Shown here piece after piece: positions 46,142-58,700 of a stretch of DNA of 64,000 nucleotides. The notes beneath the pieces were generated by a model. That model did no database searches. It saw only the letters and a program-made list of their open reading frames with translations, and was not told where the DNA came from. The DNA lies in contig CP136064.1 in assembly GCA_032622095.1 (NCBI GenBank), forward strand, positions 194,959,948-195,023,947. The letters are read 5' to 3'. A program made the translations under genes and the position numbers. This DNA is from Siphonodentalium dalli (taxonomy: Eukaryota; Mollusca; Scaphopoda; Gadilida; Siphonodentaliidae). Positions within the stretch are counted from its first letter, which is position 1. The number at the start of each line of letters is the position of its first letter.

Positions 46142-46804
46142 TGAGAGGCCAAATTCACATTTATCTGCTAATTATGCTTAAGTGTAATTGGGATTTCTAT
46201 TATTCTTTACCTTGGATAAAATGGTATAATCTAAAATTGTATCACTGTAGGCAGTGCCTGATCTACATGGCCCTGAATTATTAATTTGAATCAATGACAG
46301 ATATGTCAAAGGTTCCACCCATTTCGACCAGAGGGGAATTTTGAGAGAGGGTATCTGAATTATGCTTAACCCTTTGGAGAGTATCTGTAAGGTCATATAC
46401 ATGACGTCATGAGTAAATTTAACGTCAATGTCATAGCAATAATTATCAACAAGTTCGGGTCAAAAGGGTCCAATAATTTTTTTTAATTTATGTGCATTTT
46501 TTGTTAATGTGTGTTATTATAATCGATTGCACTTATACATTTGGGACATTATATTAATCAAAATAACTCCTATACAAATCATTTATAAATCAGATAATTT
46601 ATTGAAGTTATGTCTACATATGTCCTGAAACGACATATATGTCGTTCTACTCCTCAACCGATAGATGACATATATGTCGTTCTCCTCGCCAAAGTGTTAA
46701 GTGCAATAGTAATGGAAAATCTTGATCATGCTTAATTAGTTATGCTAAGAGTAATCAAATTACCTTTAAGCATAATAGCTAATAAACGTGAATTTGGCCT
46801 CCCA
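46142..46804. mobile_element. TA-target TIR element (TGRGAGGCCAAATTCAC)
   Basis: Left TGAGAGGCCAAATTCACATT and right AATTTGGCCTCCCA ends are inverted over about 38 bp with TA on both sides (46140-46141, 46805-46806). The right two-thirds is occupied by a nested TTAA element. Confidence 0.75.
46370..46696. mobile_element. TTAA-target element nested in 46142-46804
   Basis: TTAA at 46366-46369 and 46697-46700 around CCCTTTGGAGAG..CCAAAGTG ends. Contains two copies of the palindrome ACGACATATATGTCGTT. Confidence 0.72.
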
Positions 46805-47815
46805 TAGTTTTCAACAAGAAAGAGTGTCCAATGTGTATTGTTATATTCAGAACTTCTGACTACAGTTACTCTAACAGGTCATTCTCCCTGTATCATTGTT
46901 GTTGCTTCATAAAATGAATGTGTCAAATGTTTCCAACCAGACGATCGGCTTCATGTCATATGTAATGAAAATGACGTCAAATGTAGCTATTAGCTTCATT
47001 CAACATGTTTCCTTATGTTCATTTCATGGTTTTGATATTACATGGAACGGATGCAAAAAATATCTCATGTGGTTGGAAAATGAAGATGGCTAGAAAATGG
47101 AGCACAAACTACAAATAATCCGAATGATCGAACATCGATCCGACAACATATGACCCAGTCGATTAAGACTAAAATTGGGAGAAAGTAAGATGGTCTACAA
47201 ATTCACACAAAAGCCTGAAAAAACACCGAAAACATTTGTAAAACATTTTACATGTAAATGGGTTCTTAAATAATCTTTTGTACATTAAACTGTGCATTTC
47301 TGTACAATGGTGCAAATAGCTTAAACTGTGCAAAATTTACAGATGTGTCTAATATTTACAATAATTTACAGAAAATAAACAAATATATAGACATGACTTA
47401 AATTTCATATTTCAGTGGACCCAGCATTTATAACATTAATTTCATCTCAAGTGTGAAGGGATCAGAACACAATCAAAATAGTAATATAAGTTTCTCCGTT
47501 CAAATTGCATTTCTATGTTTGCTTTCTCAGCCTTAGCAGCAGTGTACATGAAATTATCACTTTGTGCCATAACTCATTAGAATATATACACACTCTCTAT
47601 TCAAATATTGTCAGTAACTACAGACATTCTGAAATTGATAGGTCTGAATAAAGTTATTGAATTTCTCTCATTGGCACTAGTTTAGCTTGGTATTACATTG
47701 GAAAGATTTTAATGCCCATATTATCAGGTCTGGCACATCATGGTTTCAACTTTTACAGTTAAATATAACTTTTACAGTTAAATATAACTATTATAGATGA
47801 ATATGACTATTTTGA

Positions 47816-48005
47816 CTCAACCCTTCCATGTCTGGAGCTTCCTGAAATTTTGCGAAACCATAATTCTCTTATATATGCACATCTCCCATAAGGAGCCTCG
47901 CATATATAAGAGAATACATTGGCCTAACAATATTTACTTTGATCTTGTAAGCCAGTGCATTCTCTTATACACAATGATCATTAATGCTGCACGACCAGTT
48001 GAATC
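47816..48005. mobile_element. TTAA hairpin MITE, decayed copy
   Basis: Starts TCAACCCTTCCATG. It has one complete hairpin (47862-47925), the common spacer, and half of the second hairpin. Confidence 0.7.
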
Positions 48006-49630
48006 CAGGATGTGCCAGACTGATTATGGCTAAAACAATTATTTCTTATAGATTTCCAAGATTGTATTATTTAAAGGAATAGGCCTGGTTTGATTAGAGG
48101 AAACCGATAAAAAAAAAAATTCACACACCTTATGACTAAATTCTGATTCTCCAAATATTTGATTGAGGGAGCATGCCATAGTTGAGACAAGAAAATGCAT
48201 TGACACCAAACTTTATTTTCAGAATCAAATAAAATGCATAATGGTAAGCCTGAATGTACTTATCGTCTCAAAAACTATGACTGGAATGTTGTCTTAGTGG
48301 AAGGGATTTTCCTATGGCCACTATAAAAATACTGAGGGTAAGTATGCAAGGCCACTTTCAGATTTCTTATTTCACTCTCTAGTTTAGAGTGATAATAATT
48401 TTCTGACAAAGACAGACGATCCCTGACATTTTATATAACTTCTATATACAACTTGACTTTTATAAAGCACTATAAATATTTTGTTTTTAACACATGTACA
48501 AAATTTCAATGCTTGCAAATGGGAGATACAACTCCGGATAACAATATGAACACAATTTTTTTTTGCAAAAACCGGGAATGAGACATTAGGGATAGAAAGA
48601 AAGCACTTTTTTAAGCCATGTAAAAAGTGTGTTATCAGGTTGCAACAGTATCTATATCGTTCTAGAGAATATCAATATGCAGTTTTTGATTTTCATGACA
48701 TTTCAACATTTTCCTGTTAATTAGTCTGTTACCTGGAACATATTTTTAGAATCCAGTTTATATTTCTGAAATTGTCTGGCAATATGATACCACTGAATAA
48801 ATTTCAACAACAAAATAAACAATGGCGATGCTTAGGCCAAAATAAAAAAAATTGCTTTATTGCATCCCCTCCTGACCATATTTTTAGTACCCTCCTCAAT
48901 TTTCTTTAATTTGGATATCTTTTATGAAAATTATTTTCTCATGCCGTAACCATCAAATTACATTTCAATGACCCAGTAATCAGTCTATTTTGATTAAATT
49001 AGACAATCTAAATCACCTTGTATAATATAATATAGGATACTGTTTCAATATCTGGAACTGTCCATGACCATTTATGTTGGGAAGAATAAAATATAAAAAA
49101 TACATTTATTCTAACAAAAAAAAGTTGGATGTAAATCTAGCAATTTATTTATTAAATCAGTATTTGCAATAGTCAGGGTTCACATTGTTGGTTAGACCAA
49201 TTTGTTTGATAACGGCAAATGAAATACAAAAAGTTTCAAGGCCGTAGTCAGTAATTGTCGTTTTGAATCAGAATTGCCCGAGGAACACATATTCTAATGG
49301 CCCTATTAGTATTCACTATTAACTAGTGTCCGAACATCAGTTGTATCGTGGAGTATGGATATGTATATTAGTTCTTTGGTGGTTTTCCTCAATAGTGACA
49401 GAGTGCTAACTGTCGACCAACATATATTACCATCAATAATGTTTGAAGAATTTTCAAGAGTCTGATGAAGTAAACTAGTAGACTGGAAACTGATTGATTC
49501 ACTAAAAACAGAATAGTTTGCTATTCTGATTCCATATGAAATTTCATAATGAAAGAAATCATGGAGAATTTGAGTCCATATGTTGAATCATGGTGCAAGC
49601 GGTGTGAAGTGAAATGGAGTGATTGCTAGG
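48006..49630 (-). other. RERE 3' UTR and downstream flank
   Basis: No transposon copies are visible here, in contrast to the 20 kb on its left, which fits a transcribed 3' UTR. Candidate poly(A) signals on the - strand (TTTATT on +) occur at 49144-49153 and 48856-48861; which is used cannot be told. Confidence 0.4.
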
Positions 49631-49726
49631 CTAGTGAGGCAGTGGGTGACCAGAAGGCCCAAATCGTTCTCGCTCCAACGCTAACCTCTGTAATGCTTCA
49701 TGGTGAGCTGCTGCTTGAGCGGATAG
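49631..49726 (-). CDS. RERE: RERE last coding exon
   Basis: Acceptor CTGTTTTTCAG; 31 codons (LSAQAAAHHEALQRLALERE, then RFGPSGHPLPH) and TAG. Enters in phase 0. Confidence 0.93.
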   Translation of the reverse strand, partial: LSAQAAAHHEALQRLALERERFGPSGHPLPH

Positions 49727-52700
49727 CTGAAAAACAGGAAAGATACACATCTTAAGCTGATTTTAATTCCAAGGATTATTCTACTTCACAACAAGGCACC
49801 GAAAAACCCATTTCCCCAGGCTAATAAATCTGATTGTTCTAAATTTCAGCCTAAAAATTCCCAATTCTTCCAAATGAGTCTTCCATTTTCACTTAATGCC
49901 AGCCGTTTGTAATAGAGAAAGTAAAAATAATATTTATCTGGCAAAAACAGACAGAAATCTCTGGAACTAGAAATAATTGATATCATGAATAAACAATGCG
50001 GATTCCTCGGTAACTGAATGTGACAATGGTAAGTTTATTGTGTCAATGAAAGAAGGATAACACTATATGTTGGATGGTCAATTAAGTATGTGTTAGTTTT
50101 GTATAGGTTATATGATACATGAGAACTACTGATAGTAAAATTAGGACAGATAAATAAAATAGTTTGTTTCTCGGGGAATTTCTTTTTCAAACTGAGAGGG
50201 AGGCAGATATTTATATTAACCCTTTCATGACGGGAGCCGTGCTGGCGCAACAATAAAGATCCTGTGCCAATGTATTCTCTAATATATGCGAGTCGACCAT
50301 AGGTCTCCTCGCATATAAAAGAGAATGCATTAGCCTAACAATGTTTTATCAATTTTTCTTACATTCTTTAACAATTTTCAAATTATTTTATAATTTTTTA
50401 TTACATTCTATAACCATTTTGATAATTTTTCCTTATATTCTTTAGCAATTTTATCAATTTTTTTCCGTTTTTTTCTTACATTCTTTAACATTTTTATCAT
50501 TTTTTATCGTTTTTCCTTACACTCTTTATCAATTTTTATCATGTTTTCTATTTATCTGGCCTAACATAATTTGCTATCATTATAAACTTATATTTTTTGA
50601 CAAGTGAGTCTTATGGATCATTTTCAAACCCATATTCGAACTTGATCTGTATTTAGGGGTCAGAAATTCATATACCAAATTTGGTGTCGATCAGATGAAA
50701 AATGTTTGAGTCATCCTGGCTTAAATGAATTCTATTTAAAAACAAGAGTGGAAAGGGTTAAATAAACAATACCAAAATCCATACTGATGAATAATGTGCT
50801 AAGAAAGACTTAGGTAAGAAATATGAGGCCGATCAGAAGAACATTGTTTGAGTTAGATGCATCAGAGAGCATTTGTGTGCAGGGTTAATTATTTTCTAAA
50901 CCGATCAACCAATCGATACCAAAAACTATACAGGTGAGGTGTGTGTCATCATAAACCAACATATCAAATATGAACACAATCAGACAAAACATACTTTGGT
51001 TACAGCATCGGATAGCTCATGCCTATGTGTGGATGCAAAGTGTTAATAATTTCTAAATTGATCAACCGATCGATACCAAAAACTGTACAGGTGAGGAGTG
51101 TGTCATCATAAACATGCACATAAAATTTGAACACGATCCGATAACAAATATTTGAGTAATTGAATCGGATAGCAAGTGTCTACGAACAGACAGACAGACG
51201 GATGAACGACGGATGGTTAAATCTGGACATCGGCATTATGTGTACCATACATGGTATGGGTACACATAAAAAGGGCCATAACGCTGGTGAAAATTGGAAG
51301 GCGGAACCCAAAATTGAACTTGACCAGTATTTTGTGCTAGTAAACCACATTCCAAATTTCATTCCATTCAGTTCAGACTTTATAGAGTTATCATGCGGAA
51401 TTGAAAAAAGCAAACGGACTGACACTAAGACAGATCAATAACATATGTCCCGTCTTTTAAAAAAACAATTGTCACATCAGCGCCATCTTAAGGCTAGAAG
51501 ATTATATGTAGCTTTGAGAATTGATTCTCACCTGATGAGCATATGCTGGGTCGGCATAGGCTCGTGAGTAAAGTTCTCGCTGTAAGGCTATGTCCTGCTC
51601 ACGGCCTGACATTAGGGGATGTGGAGGTAGACCATGAGGCAAGCCTGAGTTGCCACCTGCAGACATAGCTCCAGGGGTGGGCGGGCCTCCAGCAGAGCCT
51701 GAGGCTCCTTGTCCTGGTAGTCCTGAGAGGGGATCAGCTCCTGAAATATAAACAATTCTATAAGTTATAAAGGAAAGAGAAGTCATAATGTGAGAGAATA
51801 GTATTACTTCAGAACATTATACTAGGTTACACATAAATGGTTTGGTATTTTAACTTGGAAAGGGTGCCAATATCAGCAAAATATTTAAAAAAATCAAACA
51901 CAGCTTCATTCATATTAATGTTGGTTTTTTTACTTGATAGGAAGCTATTATTAATAAATCTGCTTGAAAATTGATCAAACAAAGGTTTGTATTACCATTG
52001 TTTCAATGTGACATTCATAGATAAACATATTTTTTTATAAACACACAAAGGTCTTTTTTCATATATAAAAGTTTATCAGATCAATAGTTAACTAACTGCA
52101 TCTCAAATGCGAAATAGTCTACTAATATATGGTAATAGGCTGAATTCATTATTTAAAACAGAAATCATTAACATAAAGTACATCAGAATTGCCATGAAAG
52201 TAAACATAATAGAAAACAGTTATCTTAATTCCAGTGTAAATAGAGAAGTGTCTGCCAATGCCTCATAGTCATTATAAACTGGAAAAATTCAACAAAAAAA
52301 TATGTAAAACAGAAAAACTGTTTAATTTGTAAAAAAATTTCCAGAAAAATAATCAAAGCTACTTTAAAATGTTTATTACCAATAACTTCAAGAGTGAGAA
52401 TAAATTCAAATTGGAAATATTCACAAAATAAAAGTAGTACACAACACATATTCTAATTTCGAGAGTTAAGTTTATAAATCAAAAATAATTTAAGAGAAAT
52501 ATCCGCATATTAATTTAATAATTCCTAAAAACTTGCTATTGTCAAAAATATGAAAGAATATCTAAATTTTATATAATGAGGCAATTTTTTATTTATTTGA
52601 TACCAAGTGAAAATTCAATAGAAATAACAACAATGCACAGAGAGGTGTGTGTGTTACAGCAATCTACTACGAGTGTGATCTATCGAGCACGACTGACTAT

Positions 52701-55700
52701 GTGGCATGAGCGACACTTACTAGGTAGTCGCATCGCGAGCTGAGAAGCATCAACCAGACTGCGGTCATACTTGGACTGAAGCAATTGCTCATTTGACATC
52801 CGTTGCCTATATACTAGTTGTTCATGCACGAGTCGTTGTGCATATATTTGGTAAATCAACTGTCCCGTGACTTGGTCTGGTTGATGTATGGGATCTGTAA
52901 AGATAATTATGAGAGATATAATGCATGAATCAATCGCGAGTCTTACCTGCATGGTGAGCCATCATTTGAGCCTGCTGCTGGTGTAGCTGCTGGAGAAGGG
53001 TTTCCTGTTGGTGTAGGTGTAGGTGTGTGTGGGCGTGGGTATGCTGGTGGCCGTGTGGATGTCCGGACGCCGCGGCTGCTGCTGCAGCGGCTGCTCCACC
53101 ACCCATTCCCATCATCTGCATTCGTAGCATCGGGTCGGCAGCAGCCAGGGCCATTCTCTCCGCCTGAATCCTCTCAGCCGACAGCCTCTCCATGGCACTC
53201 GAGTATTGTGCCTCTCCAGCTAAATGTGGTATTGTTGTAGGGATGCCTATACAAACACATTATATGCAACAAAATTAGACATCAGCAACATACTGAAGTC
53301 TACAGAAGCCTTCACATTGTTTGATCAGGTCAATGAGTGTATATGCATTTATTGCACAGCCATTGGTTTATAATTATAATGTTTTTGCAAAATTCCCAAA
53401 ATTTTAAAATGTTCAATAAAATTATTTGTCTTTCCTTGGACAATATAAACCGATTATGTTGACGTCATTTACAGCATCAACTCTAATAGAAAATGTCTTC
53501 ACTAAATTATGAGGTATAGTCCACATAAATAACGAGTTTGTTCAATTAGATAAAGTAATATCTTGAAATTTCAGTACACTAGACAAGCCTTGAAATAGGG
53601 TGTCTGTCATTTGCAGAATGAGGTCCCCAGAGGGTGAATTTAGTGATGCTACCCTGCATAGCGGGCTAGCATCACCAAATTCACCCTCTGGGAACCTCAT
53701 TCTGCTGAGGTGTAAGCAGAATGAGGTCCCCAGAGGGTGAATTTGGTGATGCTAGCCCGCTATGTGGGGTAGCATCACTAAATTCACCCTCTGGGGACCT
53801 CATTCTGCAAATGACAGGCACCCTATTTCAAGGCTTGACACTAGAAGTTACAATCTTCAGAGTGTACAATAAACATAGAACAACACAGCTGTGTGAACAT
53901 ATTAATATTATTGCACTCTCGTTTTACCATTGCGTCGCAACAAACTCGTGAAATAACTTTAACAAGTTCACAAACTTGTATCGTTCTGACTATTTTTTTC
54001 TTTCTGTGTTGACAACTCATATATCAATATTAAAGTAGCACGGCTGCTTTGAGAACTTTTAACTTTTATTTATTGAAACTAGAAACACTTGCAATTCAGT
54101 GGAATAGAACCGTTTTATAACTTTGTGCATTTGGTGATAATCAATTTCCGTTTTCCATTTTCACAGTGTTGTATGATTGATATTAATTTGAAACAAGAGC
54201 ATCGCTAGGGAGTGGCAAAATGCGCCCATGGTAATTTCAACAAGGGGCCATAACGAGTAATCCATATACCACATTTGAGAACAAACAGATAACTATAACT
54301 AAAGCTATCACCCGGAAACCAAAATAATCATCAAATGATAAGTCAACAAGGACAATAACTCCAGTTAAAATAGGCAGACAGAACCCAAATTCGAACTTGA
54401 CCTGTATTTTCATGAGAGTAATCCATATACCGGATTTGAAAACAATCAGATAACAAAAACTGAAGTTATCACCCGGAAACCAAAATAATCGGCAAAAATG
54501 GATGGATCGAATCCAAATTCGAACTTGACCTTTATTTTTATGTGGCTAATCTACACACACAAATTGAAAACAGTCAGACAACTACAACTACAGTTATCAT
54601 CCAGAAACAAAAATAATTGGCAAATTCTAAGTCGACTAGGACCATAACTCAGGCAAAAAATGGCGAGTGGAACCCAAATTCGAACTTGAACTGCATTTTG
54701 GGCTAGTAAACTCACATACCAAATTTTATTCCATTCAGTTCAGACTTACTAAAGTTATCATCCGGAAAACATAATACATTCAAAAAGTAAAAGAATTCTT
54801 TTCACAAATGACATTGCCCATAGATTCCAAAAATGCTAATATCTTGAAAGAGGATGATTACATCAAAGCATAAATCAAAATTGGACAGAGAATTATTGTC
54901 CCGTAATGTCACATTTAAGTTCCAAATAACTCACAATATTTCCAACACCAAATGCTCTTCAAGTTGCTATTGTTCACTGATATGATTATACAAGATACCG
55001 CTAAACAAGAGAGTGAAGCCGTTCACAAATTTATACAAATCTCAAATCGTACATGTTCTATATACTATATATATGATTTGGCACATTTGCGATTATATTG
55101 TGTAGTCACATCAGAAATTTAAGATTATTCCTTAATTAATAACATGATGCTCTCAATTATATAAAATGATATCAAAACAGTTTTATATTCACTCACCTAG
55201 CCTTTCTAGTCGATCCCTTTCTCTCGCCATTAGATCACTGGCCAAGCTGGCGGGTGGATAGACACCGGGCATATGGGATCCGACCATTTGTTGACCGCCG
55301 GGGAGGAGATGAGCTGGAGGATAGCCGTACCTCTGCTGTATCTCCAACCATCGGGGATCAATAGCACCAGCACCATGGGGTCCACCTATCCGGTCAAAGC
55401 CTGAAAAGACAATTGATAAATTTGAGGGTTGGACAATTTAAATCAAGCGATTTAAATAAAACATTTGTAAATGATGATAAAAAGTCAAGAACTGCACTAT
55501 CTAACAATGTTTTTGAAAACTATAACATGAGTATGATTAAACAATATACAAAATTGGATAATAGATATGAAATTGTACAGAAATTATCAACCAGAAAGTA
55601 CAGACATACTGCATGTTACTGCCCCATCAATGGCCTGTTATGCTTAACATTGTTAGTATTGTAACTACACTCAGATTCAGCGCCCATCCCCCACCACACT

Positions 55701-58700
55701 GTTTAATTTCCTTTTATTCTCTATTGCCATACATGTAAATGCTAACTTAGTAACTCTTAACATATATGAACTACTCTAGTTGTCTATTGTCTATACTCTA
55801 CATATGGTGTGATTATGTCCTCAAGTCACCAAAGAGCAAACGTGATTGATAATATATTCAGTTTTCAGCTAAAATTTACTAAATATATTAGTAAAAGTTT
55901 AAGCACAGGTCTACATTTCCAGATATTACAACGTTGTCACCCACATGGACCTTCGTGCATGCATAAAGTACATGGGTAGCAATATCTGTACTGCCATGAT
56001 ATTTGTGTGTTTGATTGGTAAACATAATAAATAATAATACAATCAAAGAATTCTGATTAATCCAGCCTTGGATATAATAAGAAACACACATTTAAATATT
56101 TCCATAACAGATGCTTTTGTCGAGTTTTTTGGCAGTCGAACCAAACTTCTGCCAATAAGGTGCACAACTCCGGGGAAAAAAGTCGGACAGTGGTATATTA
56201 TTGCAATATACCTATATACCAAATATCAATTGAATCCATTAATATTTCATTAAGTTATCGCACTAACGGTGATAAAATTGTTATTAAAATAGACAAACTA
56301 AGACCCATAACTCTGCGAACAAAATTCGGACAAACCTGGTTTTCGAACTCATCCGATATATTGTTGCAGGAGACTAATATACCAAATATTGTTGAAATCG
56401 GTTAATATTTCATCGAGTTATCGCGCTAACGGTGATAACATTGCAAAAAATAGATAAACTAAGACCCATAACTCCGTGAAAAAAATTCGGACAAACCTGG
56501 TTTTCGAACTAGTCCGAGATATTGTTGCTGGAGACTCATATACCAAATATTGTTGAAATCGGTTAATATTTCATCGAGTTATCGCTCTAACGGTGATAAA
56601 ATTGCTAAAAATAGATAAACTAAGACCCATAACTCCGCGAAAAAAATTCGGACAAAACTTGTCCGAGATATTGTTGCAAGAGTCTCATATACCGAATATT
56701 GTTGAAATTGGTTAATATTTGCGCGAGTTATAGCGCTAACGGTGAACAACTAAAAAAAAAGTCATCAAAGATGGATAACTCTTGTCAAAAAGTTCGGACA
56801 TGACCCATTTTCTACAGGCAGTAAATAGTCATTGGGAGCAACTCACATACCAAAATTATTTTGAATCCGTTCACAAATGTCAAAGTTATAAGGCATTCTT
56901 TAGGCCCGCCCCTCGTCAAACCATAAGTCGAGTTTTTGAAAAACTCGACTAAAAATCATCAACCCTGAAGATAATACTTGATTATAATCAATAGAATCAA
57001 TCAGCACCGTAGGGGCACAAATCCGGTAAAATCCTGAAAGGGACAGATGATTACCAGGATACTTTCCAGAGAAGATGAGGCATAAGCAGAATGAGGTCCC
57101 AAGTGGGTGAATTTAGTGACACCACCCAGCACAGCGGGCTAGCATCACAGAACTCATCCTCTGGGGACTTCATTCTGCTTAGGCGTCATCTTCTCTGCAC
57201 AGCAGGCTAGCATCACTAAATTCATCCTCTGGGGACCTCATTCTGCTTAGGCATCATCTTATCTGCACACTGGGCTAGCATCACTAAATTCATCCTCTGG
57301 GGACCTCATTCTGCAAGTCATGTCGAGAACCTTATTTTGGGGCCTGGGTCACGAAAGAGTTAAGGCGTACCTGGTGGCTTCATCTCCATCTCCTGTTTTA
57401 GTTTCTCTCTCAGCTCCAACTCTCTTAGCTCTCGTTCCCTGAGCTCTCTCTCCCTAGCATCTCTTTCTCGTTTGTCCCGCTCGAGCTCCATCTCGAGCCT
57501 GCAAAAGACAAATATAGACCATTCAATGTCACCCTCAGAATTTTATATTTGTGACACATATACAGTTTGATTATGCGAAACACAGTTGAGGTCTAACCAT
57601 TCAATATACAGACTTGTTCATGTGTAATATCGTCTGAGTATGTTGACAAATTTCATTAAATTAGAGTGAGAATACGCATATATAAGAGAATACATTGGCT
57701 TAACAACATTTACCATGACCTTGTAGGCCAGTGCATTCTCTTATATATGCGAGGCTCCAATGGGAGACTCACATATATAAGAGATTGCACTGGCACAGGA
57801 TCTTTAATGCTCCACAAACACAGCTCCTGTCATGAAATGGTTAAAGAACCCTACCCTGACGAAGAAGTCATGGGTATAAAATGGCAAAACTTCCTGGTCA
57901 AATTAAAGTCGTCAGAATCATGGGCCAACAGTGGATATAAGGGACTAGTATATTAAAGACATATTATGTACTTGTTCTGGTGTGTGAAACTGATAAGAAG
58001 AATATTCAGGCGCTATGCAAACTGGAGGAATATAACATTCTACTAACATCGCCGAAAATATGAAGCAAATCGACTGTACCACTCCATTAAAAACATTGAC
58101 TGAACTATGGTGAATTGTAAATATTTACTACTCGATTCGGGATGCATATATTGGCGATAAACTAACGAAAGTGATTTCGCCTTTGAGAGTCACTGCATCG
58201 AATTAATATATAAGAATGACGGTGTGTTTTGTCATTTTGGATATAATATTTTATAAAAGATAACTATTCTGAACAAGAATATTCTCCATTTCTATTTTAT
58301 CACCCTACCGGGGTGTTGTTTCACATCACTTTAATTGTTTACTGTACTATCCCGTGCCTTGGGCTGAATAAACTCACTCACTCATACAAACAAACAGGGC
58401 TAACTAAGCCTTTTAAGTGACATTGTGATTACCCTGTTTCCACTATAAATACAGCAGGAATTCTTACCTTTCTCTAGATCCTGGAGGGTACAGGCTTGCC
58501 ATACCTGCATGCCGTAGAGGATCCATATACTGTCCGACTGATGACAGACTACCATATGACATACTACGAGGAACTTCCTGACCGGCTGAAACATTCAACA
58601 TCAATTTATTACTTGATACTCTCATTTCTCAAAATGCTTGTCAACCCTTGAACATATTTATTGTGACCGACATATCGTTGCCTTACAGTCAAAAGGACAT

